Origin: Paraspadella gotoi | Taxonomy: Eukaryota > Chaetognatha | NCBI GenBank assembly: GCA_051294375.1 | Contig: CM119269.1 | Coordinates: forward strand, 6,185,919 to 6,249,918 | Direction: 5' to 3' | DNA length: 64,000 bases | In this document: piece by piece, positions 25,583 through 38,560 of the stretch | Layout of the letters: the number at the start of each line of letters is the position of its first letter | Numbering within the stretch: the stretch's first letter is position 1 | Translations under genes and position numbers: made by a program | The notes under the pieces: generated by a model | The model's database searches: none | What the model saw: the letters and a program-made list of their open reading frames with translations, nothing else | Told to the model about the DNA's origin: nothing

Positions 25583-28500
25583 ATGTCAACTGCTTCGGAA
25601 AGGCCCGAGGCTCGAAGATCGAGCGAAGACGCGATCGTATCGAGCGATTTTGGTCTCCGACGATCGGACAAGTTTCACTTCAAACCGGCGCTGCCTTTCG
25701 TGCTTAGCGACTATTTGACGACCGAGGAAAGGGCGAGGGAAAGATCAAGGCGTCAGCTAGCGGTGAGACGAGGTTTAACTTGAGAGAATTCCAATCGAAA
25801 GGAGAAAGTTCTAAACATGAATGGTTATTTCAATGTGTTGCGCTACTGTAACTTTCTTATCGCGTATGTTTCCGGGCGATCACGTGATAAAAAGTCAGTT
25901 TGGTGATTTGTTATTATAAAAAAAATCTCACATAAAACCTAACCTATTTATTTATCAACAAAATTGTCTTTCGTGATTTTTTTCCCCCAAGCTGAAATTT
26001 TTATTTTTAATAGATTATAAAGGGAAAACGTAATGATTATTATCAAGTCTTATTCAAAATGTAAATTTTTTTTTATATTCTGGTTCGTGATACATTTCCT
26101 ACTGGATATTATTAATTATAAAAATGAAGCATGAAAAACATTTTAATTATTTTAATGAGAACTGAAGGATTTTTAGTAAGATCCACTTTCAAAGTAAAAA
26201 TTTTAAAGTAAAAAATTCTTCTTCAGAAATAATAATAATATAGCAACTATCCTAGCTAGAATGTTACTAATTGGTGGGGATAAAAATCAAATATTTTTCT
26301 ATTAGTATGAAAAAATTTTATAATTTGATTGCTCTTCGTTTCGATTATATTTTTTCGTATCAGTCCAGATTGAAGTCTACAGCCAATTTAACGCCTAATC
26401 CACAGTACCATGGTACCTTACCTTCTTACCAAATATGAACTTAATTGATAAAATATTATTTTTGTAATGAGTATTCAAAACGTGTAACAGAATAATCACC
26501 GAAAAGTAACTTATTGAATACTTCCATTTTTTTTCTGCAATAGTCTAGTTTTGAGTCACTTTCAATAAAATTCAATAAGAAAATTATTTTCCTCCAAAAC
26601 AAGTGAACTTATGTAAATTGAGACTATTGATTAATGATTATCCCTATCAGATGTCAATGAAGCTCGGAACGGAATCGGACAACGAAAAGGAAGAATCCAT
26701 TTTCGATCCGGCCGCCAGCGTCCGGTCTAAGCTCCGACCACAGAGTGAGTACTGACGAAGTATTATAGTCCGAAAAGAAATTCTTTGAATAGACTTATAG
26801 TCTTATTACTTTGCAGGTGGGAGCAACTTCCTTGAGCCGCCTTCGCTCACAGAAACGGGATATCAAAGCCGCGCGAGTTTGCGGATGACTTTGGAGCAGA
26901 CGGGAGGTATCCCTCTACTTTCTTAATACCCTGTCCCAGTGTCCCATTCCTCTGCCTCTATTTAATTTACTCTCTGATTAATGTTCCCAGGTTCGAGGTC
27001 TACTTATGAAACTGCTTCAACCTTTTTCGAAGAAGAACCCAAAACCATAAATTACAAGAACTTCAAAGTTTTGTCGATGGATGAAGAAAATCGAAAGAAG
27101 GAAGAGGAAACGAGAAAAGAGGTGAGGAATTGGTAATGCTTATTGACAAGCTTGTTATAAGACATTTGAGTATATTCTAGCTTGGGTTGGGTTTTTGTCC
27201 ATTTAATAATTTGTCCATTTCCACATTCGGTTCTTGAACAGAGGAATCTCCAAACGTTATCTGATCTAGAGAAATTAAAGAAGTATTATTATAACGAGTA
27301 CATGGGAGCATTGCGGTCAAAAATTGATAAACAAAAACAAACGATAAAGAAGAAAGAAGAAAACCTAAGCAAGAAAATGATAATGAGAGAGGAGAAAAAG
27401 GTGAGTTCGCCGAAATTTTATAATTCTTTTACTAAATTAAACGAATAAAAGTAATAAACTTTTATTTTACATTTCAGCGAAGAGACAATTTGACTCCGCG
27501 AGGAGAATACGTTCCCGTTTCGAAAAAGAGGCACAATTTTCTCAAGCGGATACCAAAATCTCATTACTACTTGGTAAAATTCAAAGCAGCATGAAAGACT
27601 TATTTATTGGTAATTATTATGATAATAATAGATCATCGGTTTGGAAGATCAACTCCGTCAACAAGGGAAGTTAAAAAGCCAGAGCGACTATGACGAATTT
27701 TGGGAGACGATTCAAACGCCGGAAATTTATTCGAGATTTTTTCGAAACGTCGACCAAATGGGTAACGATAGCGTTTCGTTAATAGTAGATAATGTATCTA
27801 TGTAAGTAAATGTAAATAAAAGGAACCAAAGAGAAACAGGAAATAAAACTGTAAAGAAAAAACGAGGAACAAATTATAATTAAGGCACATAATATAAAGT
27901 AAACGTAAAAGTAAGAAACTAAAATAAGGATTATATTGGTTGCACTAATTTTATACAATTTTGATCAGGCACAACTCTTCGCTCATCAATCTCTGACTTA
28001 CCTGGATCTTCAACTGCGAAAACTAAAGGAGGGAAGTTAGGCGTCTTGCAACATTTTCAACCAATGGTGAGAATCGAGAAACCAAAAAAAAAATTGGACT
28101 GAGAGAATATAAAAAAAATAATATGGCTTGATGCAGGTGCAAATTCGTGAATCAACCATCGAAGACGATGACAATATTGAAAAATATCCTGAAAACGGAT
28201 CGTTAAAGCTTTCGTCGGCAAGAAGATCCATTGCGAGTCATAAAACGGTATCTATTGTAATCAAACCCTTTTTACTATTAAGATCCTGTCGTTGTTGTAA
28301 ATAAAGTAAATATTTACTTCCTTCTTCTACGATTAATATTAACAAATGTATTAACATTAACATTAATTCCTTAGGGATCGGCCACGCCCACTACGCCAAG
28401 TCTTCCGCGGAGAGGTTCCATCGGAAGCTTCGCTCGAGCCGCTGCCATTGCCCTTGATCAAAAATATCCAAAGGTTAAATTTATTTGTTTGTCGCAGAAA

Positions 28501-29231
28501 CATCAGTTAAGCAACTAAACTGTAATGCGCTATACTTTATTTTTTTGTCTGTTTGAAGATTTCAAAAGACAAAATGATTTTTATTCTTTTTGGTTTTTTT
28601 TTTTGTTTTTTTTCAATTTTCGCGTTCAGATGGAACTTCCTCCACTCGCGTGCTTCACCTTGGCTCTCGGCGAGCAAGAAAAAGATCCTTATGAGGTTAA
28701 TCTCAGACGTTTAATTATCATATTTAAAAGCGTTGACAACATAGAACATTTGTTGATTAAAAAATAACGTTTTTTGGTTGTTCGCCAGCTGAACGAAAAA
28801 CAGGTGAAATGTTTAACTTGTGGCGGTTATCGGTTGACCACAAACTTGTCTTCAGATAATTTTAGAGTGAAAGTAATTTAAAATCTGCTTTGCTGGAGAG
28901 GCGAAATTTTCTTGATACCGGAACTAAGAACTAATCTGTAATTATTAACTTTGTAACTGACAACTGACTTAGGCCATACTGGATGAAAAAGTATCAAATA
29001 ATACATAAAATTCAACGCTAATGCTACCTTTCTACCCGTTCTCCCCCCCCCCACGAGCAGGAGCGTTTGAGAATATCCGTCCAGAAAAAAGCCGAGGGCC
29101 GGAAGTCCGTGCAGAAGCGACTCAAGTCAATGTACGAGACGGCGTTGTCCAACGCTGCTTCTACTAGAGTCATCCTCGACGCCAAACCGGAAGTGAGGGC
29201 GCTCATCGACGGTCCATCCGTCAAGGAGTTG
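25583..29231 (+). CDS. Coiled-coil protein of unknown function
   Basis: Not recognised by name. Exons that join in phase: 25583-25762, 26651-26744, 26817-26906, 26991-27121, 27242-27400, 27478-27573, 27632-27761, 27969-28066, 28137-28247, 28375-28473, 28630-28695 and 29061-29231, with a possible 15-base microexon at 28789-28803. The N-terminus is polar and Ser/Arg-rich. Residues from about 95 to 165 form a charged coiled coil (MDEENRKKEEETRKE, KQKQTIKKKEENLSKK). Conserved-looking aromatic segments follow (IPKSHYYLIIGLEDQLRQQG, YDEFWETIQTPEIYSRFFRN), then Ser-rich linkers and a helical C-terminal segment (YETALSNAASTRVILDAKPE). It is cytosolic in character, with no signal peptide or membrane segment. 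It ends either by read-through to a stop at 29331-29333 or continues by splicing from the strong donor at 29232, possibly into the exons at 31372-32362. The exon series is secure; the function is unknown. Confidence 0.75.
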
Positions 29232-30073
29232 GTGAGTATCGGCTCGGGAGGTATTCAGAAAGTAGTAAAGTTAGTAAGACGGAAGAAAAGGATTGGAAAC
29301 TTAAGAGAGGATCAGGATGAACAGAGCGAATGAACTATAATAATATAATTGCATATATACTTATATAGCCAGAATAACAGAGGAGCTTAAGTAATCATCG
29401 AGTAAGTAACGTTGGAAAAAAGAAAAAAAAGTCAGTGAGGAAGGCTCGAGAATGATGAGACTTGAATCAAGGCAAATGAAAAAAAAATCAGACTTCGAAG
29501 GAGTTTTGTCATAAAAAAATCCAAAATAAGGATACAAGTTTTCCTTGTTGCTAAGATTAACAGTGATTATTAATGATTTTACTAATATTAATAATATTAT
29601 CGATTTTTCTTTGGTACTAAAAAATCATTTGACTTTCCAGGAATTTGAGGGAAAAAAAAGTTTCTCGAAAATATGTACAACATCAAAATATTTTTAAAGA
29701 GAGAAAAACGACGATAACAAAAAGAGAAAAGACAAAAGTAAAAATAACAATACGAGTCAGAATGAATCAAAGAGCGTAGGTCGGTTAACTTTTTGACGAT
29801 TTAGGTAAGTTCAATAGTCGTTAAGGTTGTTGTCGTTGTTGTTTATCGTTGTTGTCACCAAAACTCTAAGCAGACTATTTTAATCTCGAATGTCAATGAT
29901 CAATATAGTAGTACTTGTTGGCGCATGGGTACTGGGTAACCACATTTTGTATTTACTTCTAACCACAATGAATATAGGTAGTAAGTTGGTTAATGGTTAT
30001 GTAAACCGCGGCGATCAAATCCTCAAATAGTTCCTTCTTCAAATCTAAAACATTTTGGGCGAACGAAAAAAAA

Positions 30074-31025
30074 ATGTCAGATGTCAATAACTCACCTCTG
30101 CACAAAATCGTGATGGCGGGTTGTGGCGGAGTGGGCAAGTCCACACTGACCCTTCAATTTATGTACGGAGAGTTTGTCGAAAGCTACGAACCGACGAAGG
30201 CAGACTCTTATTGCAAGCGCATTCGCCTTGATCCGGTTAGTTTATGATGAATAACAAAAATTTCTTCTGACATGACACGTGACACACGACACTGAGTGAA
30301 TCAAATTCTACTTCATAGAAAGGTGATACTAAACAGCATAACCGACTCATTAAAGCCCGAGTTCTTTGTCGCAAATTCATGTCGTTGGTCTCCAGCATAC
30401 AGAAAAAAACGACTTGGGATATTAATCCTGCAACCCCCTTTTCTAAGGCCAATGTCCACGAAGATCGCGTGGACATTTTGGACACGGCGGGACAAGAGGA
30501 CTACTCTTGCGTCTGGGATCAATACTTCCGCGCGGGCGAGGGATTCCTCATCGTTTTCAGCGTCGTCGAGCGAGAGTCGTTTGAAGCAATAGACGGATTT
30601 CGCGATCGAATCCTGCGCGTGAAGGACGAGTCGACCGCGCCCATCTTGTTGGTCGGGAAATGAAAAAAAATGAAAGAAAGACATATCAATTAAATTAATT
30701 AAAATACAAGTGAAGCAAATATTACTAAAGAAAAGAAAGAGATGGAAAAGAAAGGAAGAAAATAAGAATCAAAAGGAAAACACTCTTCCACATTTTTGAG
30801 GTCGGCAATAAAGCGGATCTCCACTCGCGGCGTCAAGTGAAGTCGGCGGACGCAACGCAAAAAGCAGACGAGTGGGGCGTGGTCTACGTGGAGACCTCCG
30901 CCAAGACGAATGTCAACGTGGACACCGCATTTTTAAAGATGGCAGAGATGATTAAAGCGAGGAAAATGGGCGACACGCAGTTTAAAAACAAACTCAAGAA
31001 AAACAAAAAATGCGTCATTTTGTAA
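30074..31025 (+). CDS. Ral-type small GTPase
   Basis: Membrane-anchored Ras-superfamily switch. Exons 30074-30235, 30448-30651 and 30801-31025 give 196 residues. The P-loop GCGGVGKST is near residue 14. The Ral-typical switch I region reads [13 protein letters not shown], and switch II follows DTAGQEDYS. The base-binding motifs are VGNKAD and ETSAK, and the C-terminus ends in a CAAX box CVIL, predicted to be geranylgeranylated because it ends in Leu. EPTKADSY and LTLQFMY separate Ral from Ras and Rap. It differs from vertebrate Ral in the P-loop (C for S, T for A) and in a shorter polybasic tail (KLKKNKK). Intron 2 starts with a poor donor (GTCGGG), but the frame and family alignment require it. 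It lies between exon groups of coiled-coil-type genes on the same strand. Confidence 0.92.
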
Positions 31026-31371
31026 ATTTATCGTTTTTATCAGTTTCATATAAATAAAGAAGTCGAAAAGTTATGATAAAATTTTTTATTCAGAAAAAAG
31101 TCAATAGAACCTTTACGTAGTAGAAGGGACATTTTCTCGAGAATGATAAACGTTAATTTCTGAAGATATAAAATATTTTAATTTTATAAAATACCACCCT
31201 ATAACGTCCCAGGCCCAATGGATGCTTTCTCTGTCAAGTTCGAGATTCCTTCTAACGCCTTCATTTATCGACAATGAAAGCCCAAGTTATACGTCATTTA
31301 ACCAGTTAAGGCTGACTTAATATTTAATTCAACGTGTAATCTGAAGTAATAATCATTTTAATTATATTTAG

Positions 31372-32362
31372 GATTCAGTCAAGATATGATCAAGAATTAG
31401 CACCCCAGGATGCATCACATAGTTATACAGAAACTCGAGAAAATAGGTGAGGGGAAGAAGAAGCTAATAAAAGCGTTATGACAATTCAAAATAGAAAAAA
31501 ATTTCAAATTATTTTTCCAGAAGTCTCATGACCGATGAAGTGATAACCGATAATGTCGATTTATCTGGAATAAAATCTTTTTCTCAAATAACTCATCAAA
31601 GGTACATGTTGATATTATAATTATTGTATCGCGAAAAAAGTGCAACATTTGTAAATTTTGTCTAAGTCGAAATTTTTTGTTTCAGCTCTAAAACTTTCCA
31701 GTCGAGGGAATCTCGAGATTATCAGAAGGTAAAACAAATATATTTTATTAGTGGTATATCTTTGGTCTTTACTTGCCAGCAGTAAAATAATAAGAATTAA
31801 TAACTTCAATTTGATTTAATAAATCCCACAACGAATTGCCTTATACTAAACTAAACTGCATTTCAAATATATTTTAATTGTATTGCTCATCATATGTAAA
31901 GAATCAACATTCATATTTATTTCACAGAAAGAATCTTACATTCGAGAGGACTCTGAAATAAACAGATCAAGCACTCTCTCAGGCGAGTTGTATTTATTGT
32001 TGTATTCAATAATTTACCCTCTAGTTATAACAAAAAAATTGTATGAAATACAAATATCTAAAGTACATGGAATTGAAAAATACTTCAAAAACTCTCCAGG
32101 CACGACATCGACGAAAACTATGAAACCTCAAATTCCACTTAGTATTGATGAAATCGCTTTGTCATGTTCGACAAAGGTAGTGTAGATTATGATAGAAAAT
32201 GGCTACTATTATTACTAAAGAACATTCAAAATTTAATTTAATCTTAATTCAGTCAAAAATCATTGATCTTTCAATTTTTTTCAGGAGGCCAAAACTCTGA
32301 GTAGCCTATGGAATAATCCAGAAGGAAGACGCGTTTGGAACGACCTTATTCCCAGCGATTAG
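31372..32362 (+). CDS. Terminal exons of an unidentified gene (partial)
   Basis: Six exons join in phase: 31372-31446, 31521-31601, 31686-31728, 31928-31982, 32100-32176 and 32285-32362, ending with the peptide SLWNNPEGRRVWNDLIPSD. The protein is polar and Ser/Thr-rich with no domain I can name. The first exon needs an upstream exon ending after two codon bases, and none was found. It may be the 3' part of the coiled-coil gene at 25583-29231, which would put the Ral gene inside an intron, or a separate gene. The intron at 31983-32099 uses a GC donor. Its 117 bases keep the frame open, so retention would insert 39 residues. Confidence 0.6.
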
Positions 32363-32870
32363 ATTATAAATAAATTGTGCTTTTGAATTCGATTGATAAT
32401 TTTTAATAAAATTTATTTGAAATATCAAAAAATATTTTGAGAGAAAAAACTAATGGTTTGGCAACAACAAAAATAAAAGCAGGTATACATATTGTGAAAA
32501 AAATCACTAATTCAATCTCTGCCATTATCAAGTTGATATGTAATTATTTAATATTACATAATTGCTATCTTTACTCTTTAGGGATAATTATTTTTCACCC
32601 CAATTCATATAAAATACAGAAATGAAAATTAAAACATATTTATATTCAAAACTTTTTGAGTCAACAATCAATCAAGTAAAGAGCCAAAACAAAATAGAAA
32701 TGAGCAAAAACTTTTTGAAAAAGGCATGTCATCGTAAAATAAAAACAAATCTTTAAAAGTCTAATTTTCTTCCATGGAAGATTCAATCACGTTCGCGACA
32801 AAGAAAATAGTTTATCAACTTTATATGATGATAGTGATGTGCCATGTGGAATTGTGGATAGCACGTCCAG

Positions 32871-35018
32871 TTACTTCTTTTTTTTCTCGAACGAAAGTTT
32901 TCGTTGTTTGCCGGAGAAATACTTGTTTTCAAAAGCGGCGACGTCGAATTTTCTCTTACAGCCCGCATAGTTCATGTACCTGGAAAAAAAAAGTATACGT
33001 ATTTTACCCTAAAATATACACGTTTTATTCGTTAACTACAACTTACAGTACGAACAATAATATGCATCGAACCGTAAATTTTAAAAACCTTATTTTTCCG
33101 AATATGGGTCGTTCTTTCCAGCCCATATCGTGAGTTCCGACCACGCTCCACATGCAACCAACGTAACCGTTAGGGCATCTTCCGTCGATGGCAAACTTGT
33201 CGTTGAAGAGGATTGCAATTCTGAGAGCCTCAGCTGGGGTCGAAGCCCATTCCAAGATCTTTTTCGCCCAATACATCCTGGAGTATGCAAAATGTTAATT
33301 TTTTGTTATCATTATACAATATATATGTACATTAAACATTGAATGCTATTTCCATTAAACCTTAAAAATCCGTGCATCCTTCCCTCGTTGACGAGCTGTT
33401 TCTGTGCGGCATTCCACAAGTAATCATACGTCTCTGCTTTCTCAAATTGCTCCTCCGTGTACAGGTAATCGCGCTTGTCTTTAGCGTGAAGCTGCAAGGA
33501 CTCTCGAGCCCAATTGGCAGCGCCGTCTAAAGAATCGTACTTTGACTGGTAAAAGCAAAAGTTATCGCTCAACTCCTTGCGGACGACCGCCTCTTCGATG
33601 TAGGAGTCGACGCTCTCAGAATACTTTGTCTTCAGCGGTTTGACGGTCAGAATGCAGCGATGCATGGAGAGGTGACCGTAATTGACCCAGGGTGAGAGAT
33701 CGCTGGTGCATTCTTTGTTCGGATCGTTTCTGTCCTTGGCGAAAAACTTCAGATTCTTTTTAATGAAGCGGTCCAAAGCTTTGAAGCCGGCCTTGGCGCC
33801 GCCTTTGGCCCAGTCCACCGGCGCGACCGTAGAATCGATTCCAGACTCAACCAAAGTCTTCTCAATGGCCGCCCAGTCGCACTTCTCGCGGGCGGTCGCG
33901 TCGCCGCGAGTATGTTTAACGACCGGGGGGAACGGTTTTAGGTATTCAGCCAGATGCTTGTGAATCTTCGGACGTAAGGTGCGAGCACCGATCTCGAGTC
34001 GATCGCTTGCGATCCAGCACGGAACGATGTTGTGCGCGTCTACCTGCCACATAGGCACCTCCCGCTCGTCCAAAAGGGAAGCGACCGTCTCGAGCCATTT
34101 GAGAGAATGACGTAGGGGAGAGAAATCGGTGACAACTGCGCGAGCGTCAAGACGCTTAATGAGCGCCACCACGTCGGGCATTTCGTCCTCGGAACCGAGT
34201 AACAAGTTCCAGCCGATATTGAGCCGGGCGCACTCGGCCTCGACCTCTTTAAGGCCTTCTATTTGAAACGCCGCCATGCGTCGATTGAGTAGGTTCATCT
34301 TGTTAGGGACGAAACCAACGACAACGTCGAGACTAGTATTCCACCTCATCGCCAACTCTTGGGCGTGGAGCATCGCCCAGTTGTCCTGGACGCGTTGGTC
34401 GCGCGACATCCAGTAAATGATGCCTCCAAGTGCGTCCTCCTTAGCGCGATCCGTCGTTTTTGTCACGAGGCGAAGGCGCTTGGGATTAACGGCGGACGAC
34501 GCCTCCGTTAGTCGCTCCGAGGCGACGGTGGAAAAGAGAGATACATCGGAGTCTAAAAATTTTTTTAAAGATTTTTTTTACATTTTTTTACACCACTACA
34601 ACTTGTAGTACAAGTCAATCGCCCCATCCACAAATGAATAATTGGCGTTCAAAGCTAAGGGGGGACGGACGGACGGACGGACATACAGAGAGACAGATTT
34701 TTTAAAAAAATTATCTAAGGAGACGAATAATTAAATAATTCGATGTTCTGACATGATCTAAGTGACTTACCGAGAAGATTGTGGGGGCATACCGACGGAC
34801 CGACAAAGTGAATTATAGAATTATATAACCTGCTTACAGTTACTGCTGCTTACAGCAGATTCAGCTAAAAATACTTTTAGCGAATAAAAACAATTTTTTT
34901 CAGGTTTTAGACAATTGTCTCGTCTGCACTTACCGTTCTCTCCATTTACTTTTACTTGTTTCGCCTCTGGGAGTGATTCTTTAGCATTCCTTTTTCTTTT
35001 ATTGTTAGAACTCGACAT
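32871..35018 (-). CDS. Class II CPD photolyase
   Basis: Flavin (FAD) enzyme that splits cyclobutane pyrimidine dimers in DNA using blue/near-UV light. Exons 34934-35018, 33361-34552, 33089-33277 and 32871-32979 join in phase. A basic nuclear-type N-terminus ([13 protein letters not shown]) precedes the photolyase N-domain ([20 protein letters not shown]), and class II hallmarks follow. These include [11 protein letters not shown] after [22 protein letters not shown] after GRMHGFLR, and a [11 protein letters not shown] motif before the end. Length (about 524 residues) and domain order are normal and no key motif is missing. It is convergent with the plus-strand gene ending at 32362 and divergent from SDHB. 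The start was chosen as the only ATG upstream that splices in phase. Confidence 0.96.
34661..34682. repeat. (GGAC)n microsatellite
   Basis: Tandem GGAC repeats within the first photolyase intron. Confidence 0.8.
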
Positions 35019-35848
35019 GACCAGTTTGCTTTTGGACGGAATAGTTCTTAAAAGAAATGTTTTAATTCCCGTAAAAACAGTAAACATTTAAGCAGCCATA
35101 ATTTTAAAAAAATGTAAGAACCCCCTCCTATAAATATAAATAAATTTCTAAATATAAGTATAAATTGTTTTCAAAATAAGAATTTTAGGTAACAGTATTT
35201 ATTAGGTAATTTTAAAGTTTCTGAATTGTGGAAAATGCAGCGTTTCTTGTTCACGTTACTTGCGCCGGTTTTTATTGCGCTTTTTGTTCAAAGATGAAAT
35301 TGTAAAATAACTTTAGTTGAGAGACAAAAACTTTAAAATATTAAAATATATTTAGGTTATTTATTTCTTATATAGAATGATAATTATTTTGGACATGAAA
35401 CTCAATATTAGAATTTTATATTCTAATTTGATTGAAAATTCTCAAGTGATTCAGCGCGGTGTTGCAACTGCTTCTGTTCATTTGTTCGAGTTACGAAAGA
35501 CAAGTGACTCAATCAATGGCCTCGTCCCTTTGACGTCTCTCCTCTTTCTGTCTGAAAGACTTACATTTTCCTTATTTTAAACAACTGTGATTATTTCTAT
35601 TCATGTTGTTTTTCTCTTTTCCCTTACAAAAAAATACACTTGTGTAAAGACAATATTTCATACTTATATATACTATATATATATTTTACTCTTTTGAGTA
35701 AATAAAGTACTACCTCCCTTGGACGGAATTCGTCAAATCCGTCAAAAATTTAACCAATCTTGATATGTTCCGGTTTTACGCTGATAATGCTACAATTTGA
35801 TCTTATCAAACTTGTCAAAATTTTCAGTAAAGCAAGCTTTTCGCAACA

Positions 35849-37838
35849 ATGGCGCAGTTCGCTGCCAAAGAGATGATGAAATCCGCCTTTTTAAAGGTGA
35901 GAGCGCCTCTAAACGCCGGCCTGGGCACTCGTGGCGCGCAAGCGGCCGCCGCGACTCAAGCGTCGCCTCAAATGAAGAAGTTTCAAATCTACAGATTTAA
36001 TCCCGAAGTTCCAGGCGCAAAACCATACAAGCAAACGTATGAAGGTTGGTTCATTAAGATTATTTTTTTTCTTTACCGGTTGATTACAAGTAATGCACGA
36101 CCTTGAACAATAACAGGGGTCAATTTTACTTTCGCCGACCGGGGTGAGGGGACGGGTTTAGGGTTAGGGCTCAGTTAGGGGACTTATTTTTACATTCGCC
36201 GACCGAGATTTTTTGGCCGGTTATTTGTTTTTCGCTACCATTGAGCGACGTATAAAAAGGTCACTACGCAAAAATAAAAAAGACACTGGCAAGGTTAAAA
36301 AAATTTATTAGAAATTTTATTTCGAAACCTCCCCTAATCCCTAACTACCCCTAATATATGTAACATCAAAATATTGGTTTTTTTTTTTCCTTTCATTTGT
36401 TGCATTATTTGTTTCAGGTGGAAAATGAATTGTTTGTTTACATACGAGTTTTTTTAAGAAACATAAATTTCAGACATGTTTCGGCTTCAATCAGCGCAAA
36501 AACGTATTGATTTGTGAAACATATTTTTATAGATTTTGAAGTTTGGAGAGAGAGAGTCTGTAAAAATATTTGTTTCATAAATCAATTCATTTTTGCTCTG
36601 ATGAAGGCTTATATTGAAGCCAAAACATGTCCGAAATTGTTGTTTCTTAATAAAACTCATTGTACATAAACAAACAATTCATTTTCTACCTCAAACATAA
36701 AAATAGCAATTAAAATAAATTTAAAGCAATTATTATTAATTATAAAAATTTTATTACTGCACAAAAAAGTGTATATTACTGCGCAAACTGCGACTCGACG
36801 CGAGAGGGAAAACAAAATTAAATGGATTAACAAAGCACCGACCGTTGGTAGCTAAGGTTGGTTGCGGACGTCGAATAGTAAAGTTACCCGGTTAGGGATT
36901 AGTCTAGAGAGTTTATGGGATTAGTCTAGAGGGTTTATAGTTATGGTAATTAAGTAATATTTTTAAAAAAATTTTTAAAATTTAAGTATTTTTAAGTAGT
37001 TTTTCAAAAGTAAAATTTTACCAATGTTATCATAACACAATCGCGGCACAACCTATAAAACCCACAGTACCCTTTCACTCCTTCGGTACCGTTTCACTTT
37101 CTAGTCGACCTCAACGAATGCGGACCCATGGTTTTGGATGCCTTGATCAAAATCAAGAACGAAATGGATCCGACATTGACTTTTCGCCGTTCCTGCCGAG
37201 AAGGGATTTGTGGTTCTTGTTCAATGAACATCCACGGCTCGAACACGCTGGCTTGTTTATCTAGAATCGACCCGAACCCTAGCAAGGTCATCAAGATATA
37301 TCCTTTGCCACATATGTACGTCGTGAAGGACCTCGTACCGGGTAAGTTTACTCCTCATATAACATTCCGAATCTTGTGTGCTGTGATAATGACTTTAATG
37401 ATATACTCTTTTTCAGACATGAATAATTTCTATGCCCAGTATAAATACATTCAGCCCTACTTGCAAAGGGATGGAAAGCAAGAATTCGGGAAGGAATCGC
37501 ACCTTCAGTCGATCGAGGATCGCGCCAAGCTCGACGGAATGTATGAGTGTATCTTGTGCGCCTGTTGCAGCACATCTTGTCCAAGCTATTGGTGGAATGG
37601 AGATAGATATCTCGGCCCGGCGGTTTTAATGCAAGCTTATCGCTGGGTACTTGACTCGCGAGACCAGAAGACGGAGGAGAGACTTGAGATGATGCAAAAT
37701 GCGTACTCCCTCTTCAAATGTCACACCATAATGAATTGCACGAAAACGTGTCCTAAACATTTGAACCCCGCCAAAGCGATTTCGGCCCTGAAGCTGATGA
37801 TGACCCGTCACAAGGGAGTTAAGGCCGCTACAGCTTAG
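35849..37838 (+). CDS. SDHB: Succinate dehydrogenase iron-sulfur subunit
   Basis: Mitochondrial inner-membrane complex II subunit that carries electrons from the flavoprotein to ubiquinone through three Fe-S clusters. Exons 35849-36044, 37105-37341 and 37417-37838 give 284 residues, the normal length. The N-terminal 40 residues are Ala/Arg/Lys-rich with almost no acidic residues, fitting a mitochondrial presequence. The [2Fe-2S] ligands lie in CREGICGSC plus the downstream Cys of NTLACL, the [4Fe-4S] ligands in [16 protein letters not shown], and the [3Fe-4S] ligands in [17 protein letters not shown]. All expected cysteines are present. The 1.06-kb first intron holds a mobile element. Confidence 0.97.
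36110..36900. mobile_element. Intronic element copy 1, with internal foldback
   Basis: In SDHB intron 1. Landmarks in order are TTTTTACATTCGCCGACCG (about 36190), CCCCTAATCCCTAACTACC (about 36335), a palindromic section 36415-36690 with ends reading GGAAAATGAATTGTTTGTTT and its inverse, then ACCGACCGTTGGTAGC and GGACGTCGAATAGTAAAGTT (about 36870). The same landmarks occur in reverse order and orientation at 40516-41160. The outer ends form an imperfect inverted pair (TTTACATTCGCCGACCG against TTTACTATTCGACGTCCG), so a DNA-transposon-like origin is plausible. Confidence 0.6.
36891..37030. repeat. Telomere-like interspersed repeat fragment
   Basis: GGTTAGGGATTAGTC is followed by a poly-T/A stretch with TTTTTCAAAAGTAAAATTTTACC. 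It matches the family at 12390-12740. Confidence 0.4.
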
Positions 37839-38560
37839 ACTAATAGACCTAAATTATTTAATAAGTGTTTGACGGTCTATGATCTAAATAATTACAAAAA
37901 AATTGATTGCTAAACATCCTAACATTTATATCTGTATATTGTTCAATTAAATATGATCATGTGACAAAACTCTTACCCGTTTATTTCTGAATTAAGTTGT
38001 AGGTGTAAAGCGATTTCTATCGACTTATATCGAAAGAAAGCATATAATTTTAGAATTAAGTTTGAGAGACGTGCTCGTTTAGAGATGATTATCATTGACT
38101 GATCGAGCGACGAATACAACGCTCGACACACGACTTAAAGTTAAAATGTCATATTTTTTTAAAGATTTTAAATTCAATTTTACCGACATCACTTTTTTTT
38201 ATTGTTGTTATTTTTATACTTCCTCGACATTTTAATATTGTGCGTAGTTATCAATCTTTTTGTAATTTTTTTTAAAAAATCCTTGTTTTTTAGTATTTGA
38301 CTTTTGTTTTTCTTTTTCGATGATCGTCCATCTCGTGAAGAAGGAGCGAAAATATTTTTCATCAAGTCTCATACGTGTTTCCTCCGTCAAATACCCGGAT
38401 GAATACTCGTCAGCACAGCTCATTACGCAAACGCTAGAAAGTTCCCAAGAAGACGTTTCATTTATTTAAGTTTTAGTTTTGCTATCAGGTTTGTAATTTA
38501 ATAGTATTTTATGAGAATAGTCGGTCGATTTTGAAATTTTTTTTGCGAATAACAGTTAAC

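Noticed and set aside
33682-33963. Plus-strand ORF inside the photolyase gene
   Set aside because: Antisense to a conserved photolyase exon; no splice or similarity support.
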